Under the pieces are notes generated by a model. That model searched no databases, was not told the DNA's origin, and worked only from the letters and a program-made list of their open reading frames with translations. A program made the position numbers and the translations under genes. From Linum tenue (taxonomy: Eukaryota > Streptophyta > Magnoliopsida > Malpighiales > Linaceae), in contig CAMGYJ010000002.1 of the NCBI GenBank assembly GCA_946122785.1, positions 17,024,492 through 17,088,491 on the forward strand: a stretch of DNA of 64,000 nt, read 5' to 3'. Each line of letters starts with the position of its first letter. The stretch's first letter is position 1. Below, piece by piece: positions 46,247 through 61,870 of this stretch.

Positions 46247-48435
46247 GGTCATCCATCAGATTTATCAAACCTTAAGGTATTTGGTTGTCTATGCTATGCT
46301 AGCACTTTGGGACACAACAGAACCAAGTTCTTACCTAGGGCCAAACAGTGTGTGTTCTTGGGTTACCCTATAGGTGTGAAGGGTTATAATATGATCTACA
46401 AGACCAGAAAGTGTTCTTTTCTAGGGATGTTATTTTCCATGAATATATCATTCCTTGCCTATCTGAATCTTCCACTACATCTTCCTGAGATACACCTCCT
46501 ATTCCCATGATTCCTTCCCTTTCTCCTCTTTTCCCCTTTCGAGAATCAGATACTACACATGAACCTGATATTCCTCTTGCTCAACCCCAATCATCAGTCT
46601 CACCATCTCATTCTCCTTCTTCCTTGCCACCTACCAGCCCTGTCCACACAGAACCAACTGTTCCCTCTCCTTTACATGTTTCTCCTATTCCAGTTTCACC
46701 TTCTCCATCTCTTCTCCTCAGCCAATTGCTCTCGGGAAAGATCCTCATGTTCCTATCAAACCTATTCGATACAATGATTATGTAATGCACCTAGGAACAG
46801 CTGATTCAAAAACTTTATATCCAATGGTTGCTTGCTTGTCATATGAACAACTGTCCAACAGTTAAAGGAAATATGTTTTGGCAGTGGAGTCCACAATCAT
46901 TCCTGGTTCCTTTGAAGAAGCAGTTAAAGAGGAATATTGGAGAGGAGCCATGGACTTAGAATTGGAAGCATTGGAGGCTAACCACACCTGGGATTTAGTT
47001 CCCAGACCTTCTCATCAAAATGTTATTGGTAACATATGGGTTTACAACATCAAGTATCAAGCAGATGGTACTATTGAACGATATAAAGCCAGGTTGGTGG
47101 CTAAGAGATTTACACAAATTTATGGTGTTGACTTTCTGGATACTTATTCTCCAGTGGCTAAGTTAAACTCTGTCAAGACCTTGTTGTCAGTAGCAGCACA
47201 GAATTGGGACACGTATCAACTCGATGTAAGTAATGCTTTCCTCAATGGTGACTTGGAGGAAGATGTCTACATGGAACTTCCTCCTGGTATCTCAAAGCCT
47301 GGCTATGTCTGTAAACTGAACAAGTCCCTCTATGGCCTAAAATAGGCATCCAGGCAATGATTTGCCAAACTTACTTCAGTGTTGCTTGATTTTGGCTATA
47401 CACAGTCCAAGAATGATCATTCACTGTTCCTTCATCATTCTTCTGCAGGTACTTCAGCGCTTCTTGTTTATGTTGACGACATCATCATTGCTAGAGATGA
47501 TGTTGTGGGTATGCAAGCCCTGAAAACACATTTAAGTAATCAGTTCAAGCTTCGGGATCTAGGCCATCTCCATTATTTCCTTGGTCTAGAAATGGCACAA
47601 TCCAGGGAGGGATTACATATATGCCAGAAGAAGTATTGCACTGACCTCCTCAGTGATACTGTATTTGCTGATTCTAAGCCAGTTGTATGACTCCCATTGA
47701 CATGAAGACTCGTCTTTCAGCAGATGATGATCCTCTTTTGGATGATCCTTGGTTGTTTAGAAGGATTGTGGGTCGTTTACACTATTTGACCATCACAAGA
47801 CCTGAGATTACCTTTGCTCTTCAACAACTCTGTCAGTACCAAGCTGCACCAACCACCACTCATATGCAGTTGGCCTATAGAGTTCTTAAATACCTAAAAA
47901 AATGCACCAGGTCTGGACCTCTTCTATCCCTCTTCCTCTGATTTGCATCTTAGAGGGTATACTGACTCGGATTGGGCATCTTGCCCTAACACAAGAAGAT
48001 CTACAACTGGGTATTGCATTACCTTTGGAACTGCATTGATTATATGGAAATCCAAGAAGCAAGGCACCGTTTCCAGAAGTTCCTCTGAAGCTGAGTATAG
48101 GGCTTTAGCTCAATTAACGTGTGACATTGTTTTGGTGAAAAGATTATTACAGGAGCTTAGTATTGATCATCCTCAGCTTGTCGATCTTTTCTGTGACAGT
48201 CGATCAATCATTTACATCGCAGAAAATCATGTTTTTCATGAAAGAACGAAACATATTGAGATTGACTGTCACATTGTTCGACAGTTCCTTCAATCAAAAC
48301 TGATAGGTCTGAGTCACCTGGAAACTGAAAACCAAATTGCATATTTGTTTACAAAAGGTCTCAGCCGATTCAGACTCCATTATCTGATGTCCAAGCTGAA
48401 CATACAAAACCTGTATGTGTCAGCTTGAGGGAGGG
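46247..48435 (+). pseudogene. 5'-truncated Ty1-copia pol pseudogene
   Basis: Homology to block 1 breaks off at 46246 and copia sequence begins in the integrase C-terminal part ([20 protein letters not shown]). RT is at 46878-47690 ([36 protein letters not shown] near 47468-47479). RNase H is at 47943-48428 (DSDWASCP, SSSEAEYRAL, HERTKHIEIDCH). A TAG interrupts RT after SLYGLK (47343), and frame changes occur near 46510, 46790, 47690 and 47940. It belongs to a different lineage from the copia at 4690; the two differ throughout. Confidence 0.92.
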
Positions 48436-48788
48436 TATTGGAGATGCAGATGCAGATTATAGGAAGGAAGCTGATCCTTCTCCTAATGCACTAAAGAGTC
48501 TCTGATACGACAAAGTTTCCCTCAGAAGCAACAAAGGAGCTGAGTAGAACGCAGTCGTATTAGTTAGTGTAAAGGGGTCTTCCGTTTTTACTGTAGATTG
48601 TACACTTGTCCTTTTCTTATTTGTAGGTAGAGCTTTGTTCGTTTGTTACCGTTACCCTAAGGTAATTTGTACAGCTGACTCTCCTTCCTTGAGAAGTAGA
48701 CAGAGTATATAAAAGGGCCTTGAGCCACCAAAGATCCCTTGTGGATTATTTCACAATACCACCATTGTTTTCTCACATAAACATTACA
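48436..48788 (+). mobile_element. 3' LTR of the truncated copia
   Basis: After a GAGGGAGGG polypurine tract (48428-48435) the LTR starts TATTGGAG and ends ACATTACA (353 bp). It has a TATA box TATATAAAAGG (48706-48716) for the R region. No 5' LTR is present in the window. Confidence 0.75.
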
Positions 48789-48974
48789 TAGTAAGCATTG
48801 TTATTAAATAATGAGAATAATTGAAAAACAATACATAATGGGAAACACGTTAGAGAAAGTGCCCCAGGAGGCCAAGACTGGTATTGTGGATGTTGTCACA
48901 CCGGAGCATGGACTCACTGTGAACAGTAACCCGCAATTAGAGGTAGCTAAAATGTCGTGAGGAACAGTAACGCC
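48789..48974. other. Short unassigned spacer
   Basis: About 190 bp without recognisable features between the copia LTR and a MITE. Confidence 0.4.
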
Positions 48975-49403
48975 AAGGTTGTCAACCCGCGGGTTGACCC
49001 AGACCCGGTCGAGTTAATGGGTCAACCATTTTAGGTCGGAAATATGGAAAGAGTCATTATATTGTACTTATCGTCATAAATTATATCAAATCTTATCTAA
49101 CATATGAGTTATAACATTTAATATTACACCAAAATAACATATCGTACTTAGATCCAACATATAGTGAAAATTCACACACACTTATATAACATCAATATTC
49201 AAATATTCAACTTAGAATTCCAAAGATTGAGTTAGGCGAAAAGAAAAATCGGAAAATAGGCACATTTTCAAAAACAAAGAAAAAAATGACACAATTTGTC
49301 CTCCAACCCGGTACCTTATAGCGGTCGACCCAGCGGGTACGTGCGACCCGTTTTTCTCACCGGGTCAGAGTCAAAGTGGGTCGACCCGCGGGTTGACAAC
49401 CTT
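48975..49403. mobile_element. Complete inverted-repeat MITE
   Basis: The ends are 26 bp inverted repeats starting AAGGTTGTCAACCCGCGGGT on each strand, 429 bp overall, with CCCGGTCGAGTTAATGGGTC inside the left end. No clear target duplication was seen, so the superfamily is undecided. A second copy is at 25155-25611. Confidence 0.75.
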
Positions 49404-49440
49404 AGGTACAACTAATTATGAGGTACTTACGCTATAATTA

Positions 49441-49470
49441 TATAATAATAATAATAATAATAATTAATAT
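49441..49470. repeat. (TAA)n microsatellite
   Basis: A run of TAATAATAA just left of the R copy at 49460. Confidence 0.8.
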
Positions 49471-50470
49471 TAATTGTTTGATCAGACTACGCCGAAACTA
49501 CATTTATATAGTTGAGAAAACCTAATAAGTAACCATAACTACAGCCAAAAGGAACTTACCCTAGTCGACTCGGCAACCTAACAAAGACTCCTAACATCTT
49601 ACTAACCCGACTCGGCCTATACACAAATAATCCAAACACCCTACGCACTAATCCAAATGCCCGAACATAAACATTTATTCTCATCATTAGCTCCCTTCCC
49701 TCCTCCGATTACCCCTAGCTAGCTTCCACAGTAGTTAGCAGGATGGGCTCATGACTGCTTCTCAAAAGAAAGGCAACTGGATGAATGATCGATGCAGCAA
49801 ATTAATACCGCTCCAAGAACATCACTCAGGCTGCAGCAGCGGCACAAACCTAAGTACGAAGTAAGTAATAAATAAAAATGTGACAGGTCGATGGATCACC
49901 ACATGCAAAGGTCCAAGTTGCAGGCAGACATGCATGCTCCTCTTTCTGCGGATCTCATGAACTCAGTAACTCGATACTCGATGATGGACAGTGAGGTCAT
50001 TAGTAGAGAAAGCATAATTAATTTGGTTATTACCCCACGTGTCGCTGAGAGGTGAAGGAAATAACGTTGTTTAGGGTTTGTAAATAGAGAGAGCTGAACG
50101 TACTAAGAGATCAGGTCAAGGAGCAAGCTTCAACTGAGATTTGGAGAGAGAGAGAGAGAAATCTGTGGTAGGTTTTACAAATCGCAATCTCACTTGGGTT
50201 GATCAGGAATATTCCACTGCGGTCTGCGGGTTGTTCGCACCCAGGCCAGATTTCAATAGACAACGTTTTGTTTCAAAACATGATCGTTGGTAAGAGCAAA
50301 CATCAAGGAAAAACATTTTATTTGTACGAGAAATAATATGTTAGAAAGTTATATGCATGGACATCCTATATCGCCGAATAGAGGATCTAATTTACGAAAA
50401 TTAAGTATACATGCATTATATGCCTAGTTTCTACTTGCATTATAAAGATACACCGCTTTTTTCCTTTCAA
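49460..50470 (+). repeat. R repeat, copy upstream of BG3
   Basis: It opens TTGATCAGACTACGCC and ATTTATATAGTTGAGAAAACC like R2, contains an extra 250-300 bp (49570-49860), then the standard order with the G-box at 50036-50041 and only a trace of GA repeats. It ends with the shared TACATGCATTATATGCCTAG. Confidence 0.85.
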
Positions 50471-52376
50471 AATGATATATTGCAAGACTCGCATCCTAAG
50501 CGTACACCATGTTATAACCAAGATTTGTAAAACCGTCTCGCCTATGCACTTTAACCTCCAGTACTGGTATTTTGCTTATAACTCCCGTACGTATCTTACT
50601 ATTCGAACCCATTCTTGTAGGTTATCGACTCTCTAAACTCTCTTTGAAGTCTTTTTGTACGGATCTCATCTCATAGAGGCATTAAAAAGGTGAATCACAT
50701 ATGCATTATATATGCAACACACAAAATAGCATAATAAGGATACTAATTCTTATGCCTGTAACCGGGAGACTCCACCTTAGACTTAATAAAATATTATGTG
50801 TACCTAAATAGTGGCATAGTAAGTAGTAACCCCCAATCATCCAAGCATAGAGAACATGAAAGATAGCATGAGAAGTCAAACAAACTGGGACCTTCCTGAA
50901 ATTTAGAGCATACATCCATCTTCGAGGAGAGGTGATCTTCTTATTCGATTCCCAAGACTAAGAGCAGTTCTTTCTCCAAGACCGTCTACTGTAACAGAAC
51001 TTAAGGAAAATCACTCATCACTCGAGCAATAGGGCCTGGATGAGAATTTTGGCAAAAAATGTGCAATTCACTAATTCTCTCGGCTCTTCACCATGAATCC
51101 AACCCAAAGGTTTTGTGGTTCGGCCGAATCTCCATAAAATAGGTTACCACTAGCTTGTCCGAAGAATATTCATCAGGGGTTCAATGATCAAGGGCGCGAG
51201 GAAGTAATTAGAGTGAAAAGACGTTTAAAGTTGTACAATTGGAAAAACCAACACCAACACAACTTCTCCACTTTTCTACTTAAAAATGTGTTTTCGGTTG
51301 GGGACAATTCTGGCATCAAATTCACAGTCTACTACCACCAAAAGTCTCAACTCCTAAGTAATCTTGGTTATACATTCATCAGATAGATATATAAATTGAA
51401 TTTTGAATCTATTCGATCATTATTATAGATGATAATTTGAATCCTAAACGTGAAAACTTTGTCATTATTAAATGCTTGCAATATCGCTAGACCAAAGATA
51501 TAGGTGCTCCAAAGACAAAACCAATTCTGAGACTGAAACTGCATGTTTGGTCAATCTAAATCAGATATGGTTGAAAATATAATCTTCATAGTGGTGATAA
51601 AGTCGCGAATTTTATTACTTGATAGTATCTTGTTGATCTTGGACAAACTCACATTACATATGATCACTATCTATCAATGGAGACTCTTGAATGATAAATA
51701 GCTAGAGAAAACAATTGTAAAGAGAAGTAGCAACCAGATGCCATTAATTAAAAATAATACTCCCTAGATGGGCATACTAGTGTCCATTGTAGTTGATCAG
51801 GAGGTTCGGATTAGAAGGGTCGTATTTTTGTATTCTCCATTCTTAATTTCCACTAGAAATTTGGCCCGCGCTCTGCGGCAGGTTATTGAAAATAAATCAA
51901 TCAGTTAATGTTAAAAAAATATATTGGTGTACTTAGAACCATAATCAACTTCTCAATCCCTTTAGAAGTCGTTTGATATAATCTTGAGTTAAATAACTAA
52001 ACTTATATTTATACAACATGAACTTAGATTGAATAGTTGAATATATAACAGTAGAGTTGGTATTTTCTAAATAATTATTGACTAGACCATATAGTACTTG
52101 GCTATATTTATGTTTATACATAAGTGGTGTTTGAACTTTGTACACTTACAAACCGTAAGAAAATGCAATCTTTACCCTTAATTTTGGGTAGAATCTTTGT
52201 CAATATTTAATAAACTCAACTAAATACATATGAGGTTTTGTAGTGGTTAGAGAATTAGTATACATTAACCTAGCTAATATTCCTCAAAGTTATATTGTGA
52301 ATTATGCATACACACATTCATAGTTTTTATTAACTCTCTCATACAGAAAAAAGAAACAAAAGCTTATACTTCATAT
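50471..52376. other. BG3 distal upstream region, no gene
   Basis: 50471-51770 aligns to 8691-9639 with insertions; the remainder to 52376 shows nothing recognisable. Frames in it are short and unsupported. Confidence 0.5.
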
Positions 52377-53058
52377 CAGTGGCGGATTCAGAAAATTTTT
52401 ATAGGGGTGTCCTCTGAAAAATTAAATTTAATTAAATAATAAATTAAATAATTCGCATATTAAAAATATCATACTTGTATAAATTTTTTATTAAAATTCA
52501 TGATGTGTTTTCATATTTTGAAAAAATAATATAATTAAACTCCGTGTCTGCACTATTAAAAAAATCTACATATCCTACTAGACAATACTTCACGAACTTA
52601 TCATATATTCGATTTCTAACCTTGTTCTTAATGTAGCTCGAAGTAGAAAAGACTCTTTCAACACTTGCCATGTAACCATAAAATCAATTCAAAATTAAGG
52701 GTAGCATGTACGTAGTTTAATTATTAGGTATTGAAAATAGTTGGGGATAAAGAAATAGCGTTTTACTGTTGCATGATGTTTAAAATAGAATAACAAATGA
52801 GTAGCATAATAATTAGAATATGTTTGATAATAGTAGTGTCCTAGGTTGGAATAACACGGACTACCACTTATATTTTGTTAATCATAAGCAAACTATTATC
52901 GAGGGTAGGATAATCATTTTTTCAAATGTTAGGGTGTCCCGGATTACCAATTATATTTTGTATACCCATACGAAACTATTATCGGAAATTGGATAATCGT
53001 TTCCCCAAATTTTAGGGGTGTCCCGGGACACCCCTAGAGGCCCATGTATCCGTCCCTG
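52377..53058 (-). mobile_element. Deleted hAT (zf-MYM type) element with transposase remnant
   Basis: Ends CAGTGGCGGATTC and GGATACGTCCCTG-like (CAGGGACGGATAC on the other strand) are flanked by an exact 8 bp CTTCATAT (52369-52376, 53059-53066). On the minus strand near 52560-52680 a frame reads ASVERVFSTSSYIKNKVRNR, the hAT dimerisation-domain end of zf-MYM/TTF-type transposases (compare the usual VERxFS...I/MK...LRN). Most of the transposase is gone. Confidence 0.82.
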
Positions 53059-53066
53059 CTTCATAT

Positions 53067-54540
53067 ATAACTTATTGCTCTTTGTTAGTGTGCAAACACA
53101 TACATTTGTAACTCATGCACGCATATGAAAGGAATCACTGGGCAACAGCTGGAGCTCCGGGCAAAGAGAAGGGGGAAAAAGCTAATGTGAGAATAATCTA
53201 AAGTAAGTGATGAAAATGGATGGGCATTTCACATCCTACCATCCCAGTACTAATTGCTCGTAGCTTTTCTGAACCTGCAATATTGATCCCTCTTCACCAC
53301 CAAAACCCCAAACCGGTGCTCCCTAAAATTTTCCAGTGGGAACTTGATGCTTCAGGTATGAGCTCATCGAGGAAGAGAAAACGAAATCAAGGAGTCGATC
53401 GATGGTTGTTGCAGCGGGTTGAGTTACGATTCGCTTTGATTTCATGGAGTAGAGAATTATAGATGGAATAATTTTGCTTCACCAGTCGCTTCAATTGACA
53501 TGGCCATCGGCCACACGCCTGGGATCAGGATGGGGATACAAAAACTTCCTATACGATTTGGGGAGAAGGGGAAGGATAGAAGACCAGTGGAGCTGCCAGA
53601 AGGCACGCAAGGGAACTTCTAGGTCGGCTTCTGCTTCTCAACTTCTCAACAGCTAGCAACGGGAGTAAATCTGGCAATCCAACTTGACCAGCCGTCTAGG
53701 AATCGTCGGAGGGGAGGTACGGGAAATACGCGGGTGCATAAAACTTACTGCGAATCCGTCCGTATCGGCTCTTCGCCGGCTAGATCTCTTGCCCAACCGC
53801 CAGGGGATCAACGGAGGGGCAAAAGGGGTGGAAAGAACGGAGTTCGATGAAATTGAAATCGAACTGAAAACTACGAATTGAAAAATGGGGTGCATCAAAC
53901 CTACGGTAGACCCCCCGTACCTGCCTAGACCCCTTAAGTCTACTCGCCGATTAATTATACTAATGATGGGTTTGTCAAAGCTCATTCTCCAGAATACGAA
54001 GTTATAACTGCTCGATCTAGGAAGTAACTTGGGCGATATGTTTAATGATCTCAATCGAGCATAGCGAATCATGAAGAAATCTAGGCTAAGCATTACAACA
54101 AACGATTCTCTACGATAATGATCATGCTTAAGTAACTGAATGATATCATAATTTCTCAACTTTATGAGGGAACACTGTAAAGTCTTAACATAGAAATGAA
54201 TGTATGCATGAGAATGGCAGTATGGCACATGAGTTGCTAGAAAGAAGTACTCGAGAAGATTGAAGAAGGTGGGTAAACCTAAAGGGTTGGATCAAGTTTG
54301 GGTCAATACAAATTATTTAGTGCAAGCTTGGCATGAACTCTGATGTGCTTGTTGTGTATCATGCTATTAATGTTTCGTACCTCTTCTCTTGTTAATTATT
54401 GCTGAACTTTTGTGTTCTTTTGGGTTCTTCCAAAACCTTTTTGAGAACTAACTATGTATGTATTTTTTTTTTGTCAGTGAAATAATAAATCGTTATGATA
54501 ATCTCTGTCAATATAATTCGATAATAACATTTATGATTTA
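53067..54540. other. Unassigned DNA with a 191-codon minus-strand frame
   Basis: No known gene. The longest frame (53653-54228, minus) has no recognisable domain and its composition looks like chance. 54200-54310 aligns to 14690-14780 (GAGAATGGCA, GAGTTGCT, GGGTAAACCTAA), so the older duplication resumes there. 53100-54150 is absent from the BG1 and BG2 units and could be a retroelement LTR. Confidence 0.35.
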
Positions 54541-55095
54541 AGTTTGGGCCTGAGAAAATGCTATATTACATAGTCTTTGACTACTCTTCCTCAAAAAATA
54601 ATTTCCTAGCATATTCACAAAACCAGACCATACCACACTCTATTATGTATTATCATACATTTCGCCGTTCAATTCAAAATCACGCACACCATATTCACCT
54701 CAAATCAATAGATGATACCTCTTGAACACGGAGGATGTTCACCTCGATCTAAGATATGTTCCTCTTCAAAACTAATCTACACAATAACAAAAAAAACTAG
54801 TTCAGTTTTTTTTTTTTAAAATACATATTCAGTGAGAACCTACTCATCACTAGAAGAAAAAAAAACCCTCACTGGGTAGATCTCGATGAGAATACTACAG
54901 TAGTAAACACTTGTTTAATTTACTAGCTAGTCAGATTTGGATCCATAAAAAGAGATAGTAACTAAACTATAAAACATTTTAACATTTTACTAATCTACAT
55001 ATCCATGTTGGCCTAGCTGTATTAACAGTAAATCAGTAAGAAATTGATTAAAACAAACAGTAACCTGCAGAAGGCACCTATGGCCTGCTGGTATC
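54541..55095. other. BG3 proximal upstream region
   Basis: It aligns to 12631-12920 and to 16090-16456, including TCACTGGGTAGATCTCGATG and GATTTGGATCCATAAAAA. It is uninterrupted where the Pack-MULE and LINE sit in 9640-12630. Confidence 0.6.
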
Positions 55096-55103
55096 TATAT
55101 AAT
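55096..55103 (+). promoter_or_regulatory. TATA box of BG3
   Basis: TATATAAT, about 75 bp before the ATG and followed by GAGGGCTGCCCC as in BG1/BG2. The (CTA)n stretch of the BG1/BG2 leader is missing. Confidence 0.65.
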
Positions 55104-55174
55104 GAGGGCTGCCCCAAAGCTCCTAAACCCACACTACCATTCTTCTTAATTTTCTTTTTGCTTGGCCCAACAAC

Positions 55175-58161
<2,987 letters not shown>

Positions 58162-58470
58162 TCATCTACCATCATTAATAAACGGCTGTCTCTTGTCAAG
58201 AGAGTGATGGTCATGGTACGGATTTCCGATTTGGTGCAAGAATAAAGAGCCACGAGGATTCTGCCTGGAGAGAGTTAGGAGAGAAAAAGCTTTGATTGTA
58301 TTAATCTTCATCTTCTAGGGTTTGGGGCTTTTCTGGGCTTCCTTGTTGCGTAGTGTAGTGTTAGAGTTGCGTGTTTTGTTTTCACGCTCTACTTCCTTCC
58401 TTCCTGCAGTAAGCTGTACGTGTTTCTCCAGCATTGAATTGGTAATAATAAAAGTTTGATCTTTATTTTT
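58162..58470 (+). other. BG3 3' flank with polyadenylation-type signals
   Basis: AATAAAG (58241-58247) and AATAATAAAAG (58444-58454) follow the stop. Homology to the BG1 flank (TTCTAGGGTTTGGGGCTTTT) runs to about 58455. Confidence 0.5.
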
Positions 58471-59384
58471 TTTTATTTAGAGTTAATGACTACTTTGGCT
58501 CCTTTATTAAGCTCGTTTGACCAAGGAATCCTTTTGGTATAACTACATTTGACACAGATAAAAGGGAAGCGGATAGCATGCATAAGATTATGCATGATCA
58601 TGTGTAACGCTAAACTTACAATTTATGGAACATAACTAGTTTTTTTTTTCAATTAACAAGTTATATTTATTTTGTTTTAAGTCGTAATTTTAATTTTTTC
58701 ATAAATAAATCAAATTAGTTGTGCTCTTCAAAATGATATTTACTTTGATATATTTTGGAACAAAAAATTTAGACATTTATTACTAGTCCATACCATTTGG
58801 TAATACTTGATAGAATAAGATTATACCACGTGGTATGGAAGTGTGTCATGGTGGTATGAACATAACAAAGTATAGAATGGTTGCATACATGGTTTGGAGA
58901 GCGAAGTAGCGCAAAAAAATAAAGAAGTAGCTACTCCAAAGGTGATGGTTTCTAACTCTAGCCTACCAGCAAGGAATACCCGGGAGTTGAAGAAGAAAAA
59001 GGAGGACGGTCTTAATTTTTCTATAACCTAGTAGCATATCAACAGATAGAAAATAGATCATTTTGAGGTGCAACTCAATGTTGACTAGGAGTCGCTGATG
59101 CCACAATGTGATCGTGATGCTTACATCGCTGCTTATGGCCAAGACAAGGTGTTTTCCTTCTACCTTGCACCTAGGCACGCTTTTTAGAGCCATGTTTATA
59201 TCTATGTTGGCTCGAGAGTCCATTCACCAAGCCATATCATCATCAATGACAAAATATGCTCATTAATTAATTAATTAGTAGAACATATTATATATCCGAA
59301 TTTTAATCAAATTCAAAATTCAAAAGTGGAAAGTCGATCTTTTGATCTTCATCGTTAGATCCTCACCCAACATGAAGTTTTTTA
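58471..59384. other. Unassigned AT-rich DNA
   Basis: No gene or repeat recognised; short frames only. Diverged completely from the BG1/BG2 tails. Confidence 0.4.
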
Positions 59385-59678
59385 TATTAGAGAGTGGTAT
59401 AAGATTCAACATAATTTTTGCCCAACAACTCGAGTTATTGGGAGCAACTGGTTCTTGACATGGTATCGGAATTGGTTTGGTCAAGTGGTCATGTGTTCGA
59501 ATCTCCACAACCCCAATCTTAACAGTTGATTAAAGCACAAGGTATGGTGATCGCATGTGCAAACTTCAATCCCATGGATTGGCTTTCGTTTGAGGGGAAG
59601 TATTAGAGAGAGTAGTATAAGATCTAGTACAAATTTCTCTCAACAATTCGAGTTATTGGGACCAATTGGTTTATGACA
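59385..59678 (+). mobile_element. Degenerate TRIM retrotransposon
   Basis: Two LTRs of about 76-78 bp (59385-59460, 59601-59678) start TATTAGAGAG and end GACA. A damaged primer site TGGTATCGGAATT follows the first, and GTTTGAGGGG (polypurine tract) precedes the second. The spacer (CATGTGTTCGAATCTCCAC, TGTGCAAACTTCAA) is the same family as the array at 34528. The duplication is unclear (T-rich flanks). LTR differences mean it is older than the block 2 insertion. Confidence 0.85.
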
Positions 59679-60179
59679 TTTTTCTCCACTCTACTCTTTG
59701 ATGTTTCCAAGGGACAATCAGGCTTGAAGAGTCTTGATTTCGTGCATGTCCAAAAATATCCTTTCAGCTTCTTGTTTTGTCAACCCGACAGAGATAAGTT
59801 GGCAAGTTTGATTGTTAACTGACGAATATCAATTTGTTCATTATTTTTTTTATGAAAAAAGATTTTATTTCATAATTCTTTTTTTTTTGAATACCGGCCA
59901 GTTTAGTTAGTTTTAAAAGACCGAGACTGACGCATAGAATGCTAGTTTACTATCAGCAGGCGGAAGTTTGGATTTCTGTATCCAGTTTGTAAAAGTGAAC
60001 TGAATAAAGGTCGAGAAGAAGAGAACACACACATGTCAGTTGACAACCAGGTTTGGATTTGAAGGACACATTATTGTTTTGGGAAATTCATGCGTGTTTC
60101 CTTCTTTTTTGGAGGGCCATGAAGAGAAACACAGTCCAGCTACTTAATTAATCAACCTATAAGAAGGCAATTTGGGTGA
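59679..60179. other. Spacer with part of a repeated unit
   Basis: No gene. AAAAGACCGAGACTGACGC at 59915-59933 and the following 80 bp recur at 62970-63060, so the R array repeats with some of its flank. Confidence 0.5.
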
Positions 60180-60740
60180 ATACTGAATGACCGATATTGG
60201 AGCAAATACCGGTCCAAGAACAATAACCAACGTACGTACGGTAGTAAATAAAAATGACAGTTCGATCGAATCGATGCCAACATGCAAAGGTCCATGCACG
60301 CACGTTGTCTCTGCAAGCTCTGATATATTTGCAGGCAGAGTTGGTCCTTCCTCTTTCTCCGGATCTCATATGCTCACTAACTCGATACTCGATGATAATA
60401 TAGAGATGTAGCCTAGCCTAGCCTAGCCTAGCCTAGCCCACGTGTCGTTCAGAGCGAGGTGAAGGAAATAGTATTCAATGATTGATTCGTTTAGGGTTTG
60501 TAAACAGAGAGGGCTGTTCTGTTCGTAGTAGCCAAAAGATGAGATCAAGGAGCTTCAAGCCTTCAACTGAGATTTGGAGAGAGACAGAAAGAGATCGCAG
60601 GTAGGTTTTACAAGAAGGCATCCAAGCTCGCAAATCTCACTTGTGTTTCAGGAATATTCCGCTGTGCGGTCGGCGGGCTGCTCGCATCCAACCCTATTTC
60701 CAAAGTAGGACGTTTGTCTTATTCAATTGCTACTCTTTTT
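60180..60740 (+). repeat. R repeat, copy 5
   Basis: AAATGACAGTTCGATCGAAT, GCATGCAAAGGTCC-like text, a (CCTAG)n run at 60410-60437 immediately before the G-box CACGTG (60439-60444), then the standard order to GGACGTTTGTCTTATTCAAT. Closest to copy 3 at 23590. Confidence 0.8.
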
Positions 60741-61589
60741 AATTTCATATTATTTTTAACTGGTCCGTAAAGCTTTCATTTTAAACTCTCGTGTATTTTT
60801 GGTACAGATAGATCAAAGTTTATATAATCTACAAAATTATATATATCCTTTTTACTATGTTTTGAAATAAATTTTAATCCTTCACAAGACATGATTAGTA
60901 TCATGACATGTTAAGTTTAGACATACATCTTAATTAGTTTCACTATTGTTCATTGTGTTTTCTACTGAGTCGGTCATTCATGGGACGTAAGTACTACAAT
61001 GCCAGAGAACATTGAAATGAGTTATGAGATTAGTTTATGTACCAATATTGTTGTATATTTTTATATTATCTAGGTATAGGGTTGTACGATAATGACACAC
61101 AATAGTTATATGAGTTTGATGACACTGTTGGTGGGTTTATGTTCATATGTATTAAGTATATATAGTTTTGTAGATAATAATTGATCTGATATTTTTGGAT
61201 CCCCTAAATGATAAAATTAGGCTAAGATAATAGTCAATATGTGAAATAGAGACATTAGTTTTTTTTTTACGTTTCATGAAAGAAAATTAACGGTTGGTAG
61301 TTGTTGGTTTTATTTTTTTCCATATTATGGATCGACTGCCCATTATTTCTCTTGTAATTTTATTTTTAATTTTTTACTTCAATATAACTATATTAATATG
61401 GGTCAATGCACCACAAATTTTCTGGTTTTCACGGAAAATTAATTTGTAAGGACTGCGAATGAAAAATAATTTTGGGTACTTTTCATTTAAAATATAGAGA
61501 CAAAATTACTTTAACTGTATTTTTATTATAAGCTTTATAATTTTAAAATATAGTTTACTTAGAAATGTTATAAATTCCAGCCTACCGGC
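60741..61589. other. AT-rich spacer, nothing recognised
   Basis: No coding frame above 60 codons and no transposon ends seen. Confidence 0.4.
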
Positions 61590-61870
61590 TGTGACTAGCT
61601 AAAAAGTTTGTAGAAAAGAGTAGCATAATTAATTGGTCACTACCCCACGTGTCGCTGAGAGGTCAAGGAGATAATATTCAATGATTGACATGTTTAGGGT
61701 TTGTAAATAGAGAGAAGAGCTGTACTAAAAGATCAGATCAAGAAGCAAGGTTCAACTGAGATTTGGAGAGAGACAGAGATAAGTGGTACTGTGGTAGGTC
61801 CTAACGCATTGCAAACTCACTTCACTTGTGTTCAGGAATATTCCACTTGTCTGAACCCAATTTATTATGA
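61590..61870 (+). repeat. R repeat, copy 6 (core only)
   Basis: Contains the G-box (61646-61651), TCGCTGAGAGGTCAAGGAGA, TTTAGGGTTTGTAAATAGAG and GGAATATTCCACTTGTCTG; both outer parts are missing. Confidence 0.75.

Noticed and set aside
53653..54228. 191-codon minus-strand open frame
   Set aside because: No domain, no signal peptide and low-complexity residue use; the region is absent from sister units and could be an LTR. Length alone is weak evidence in 64 kb.
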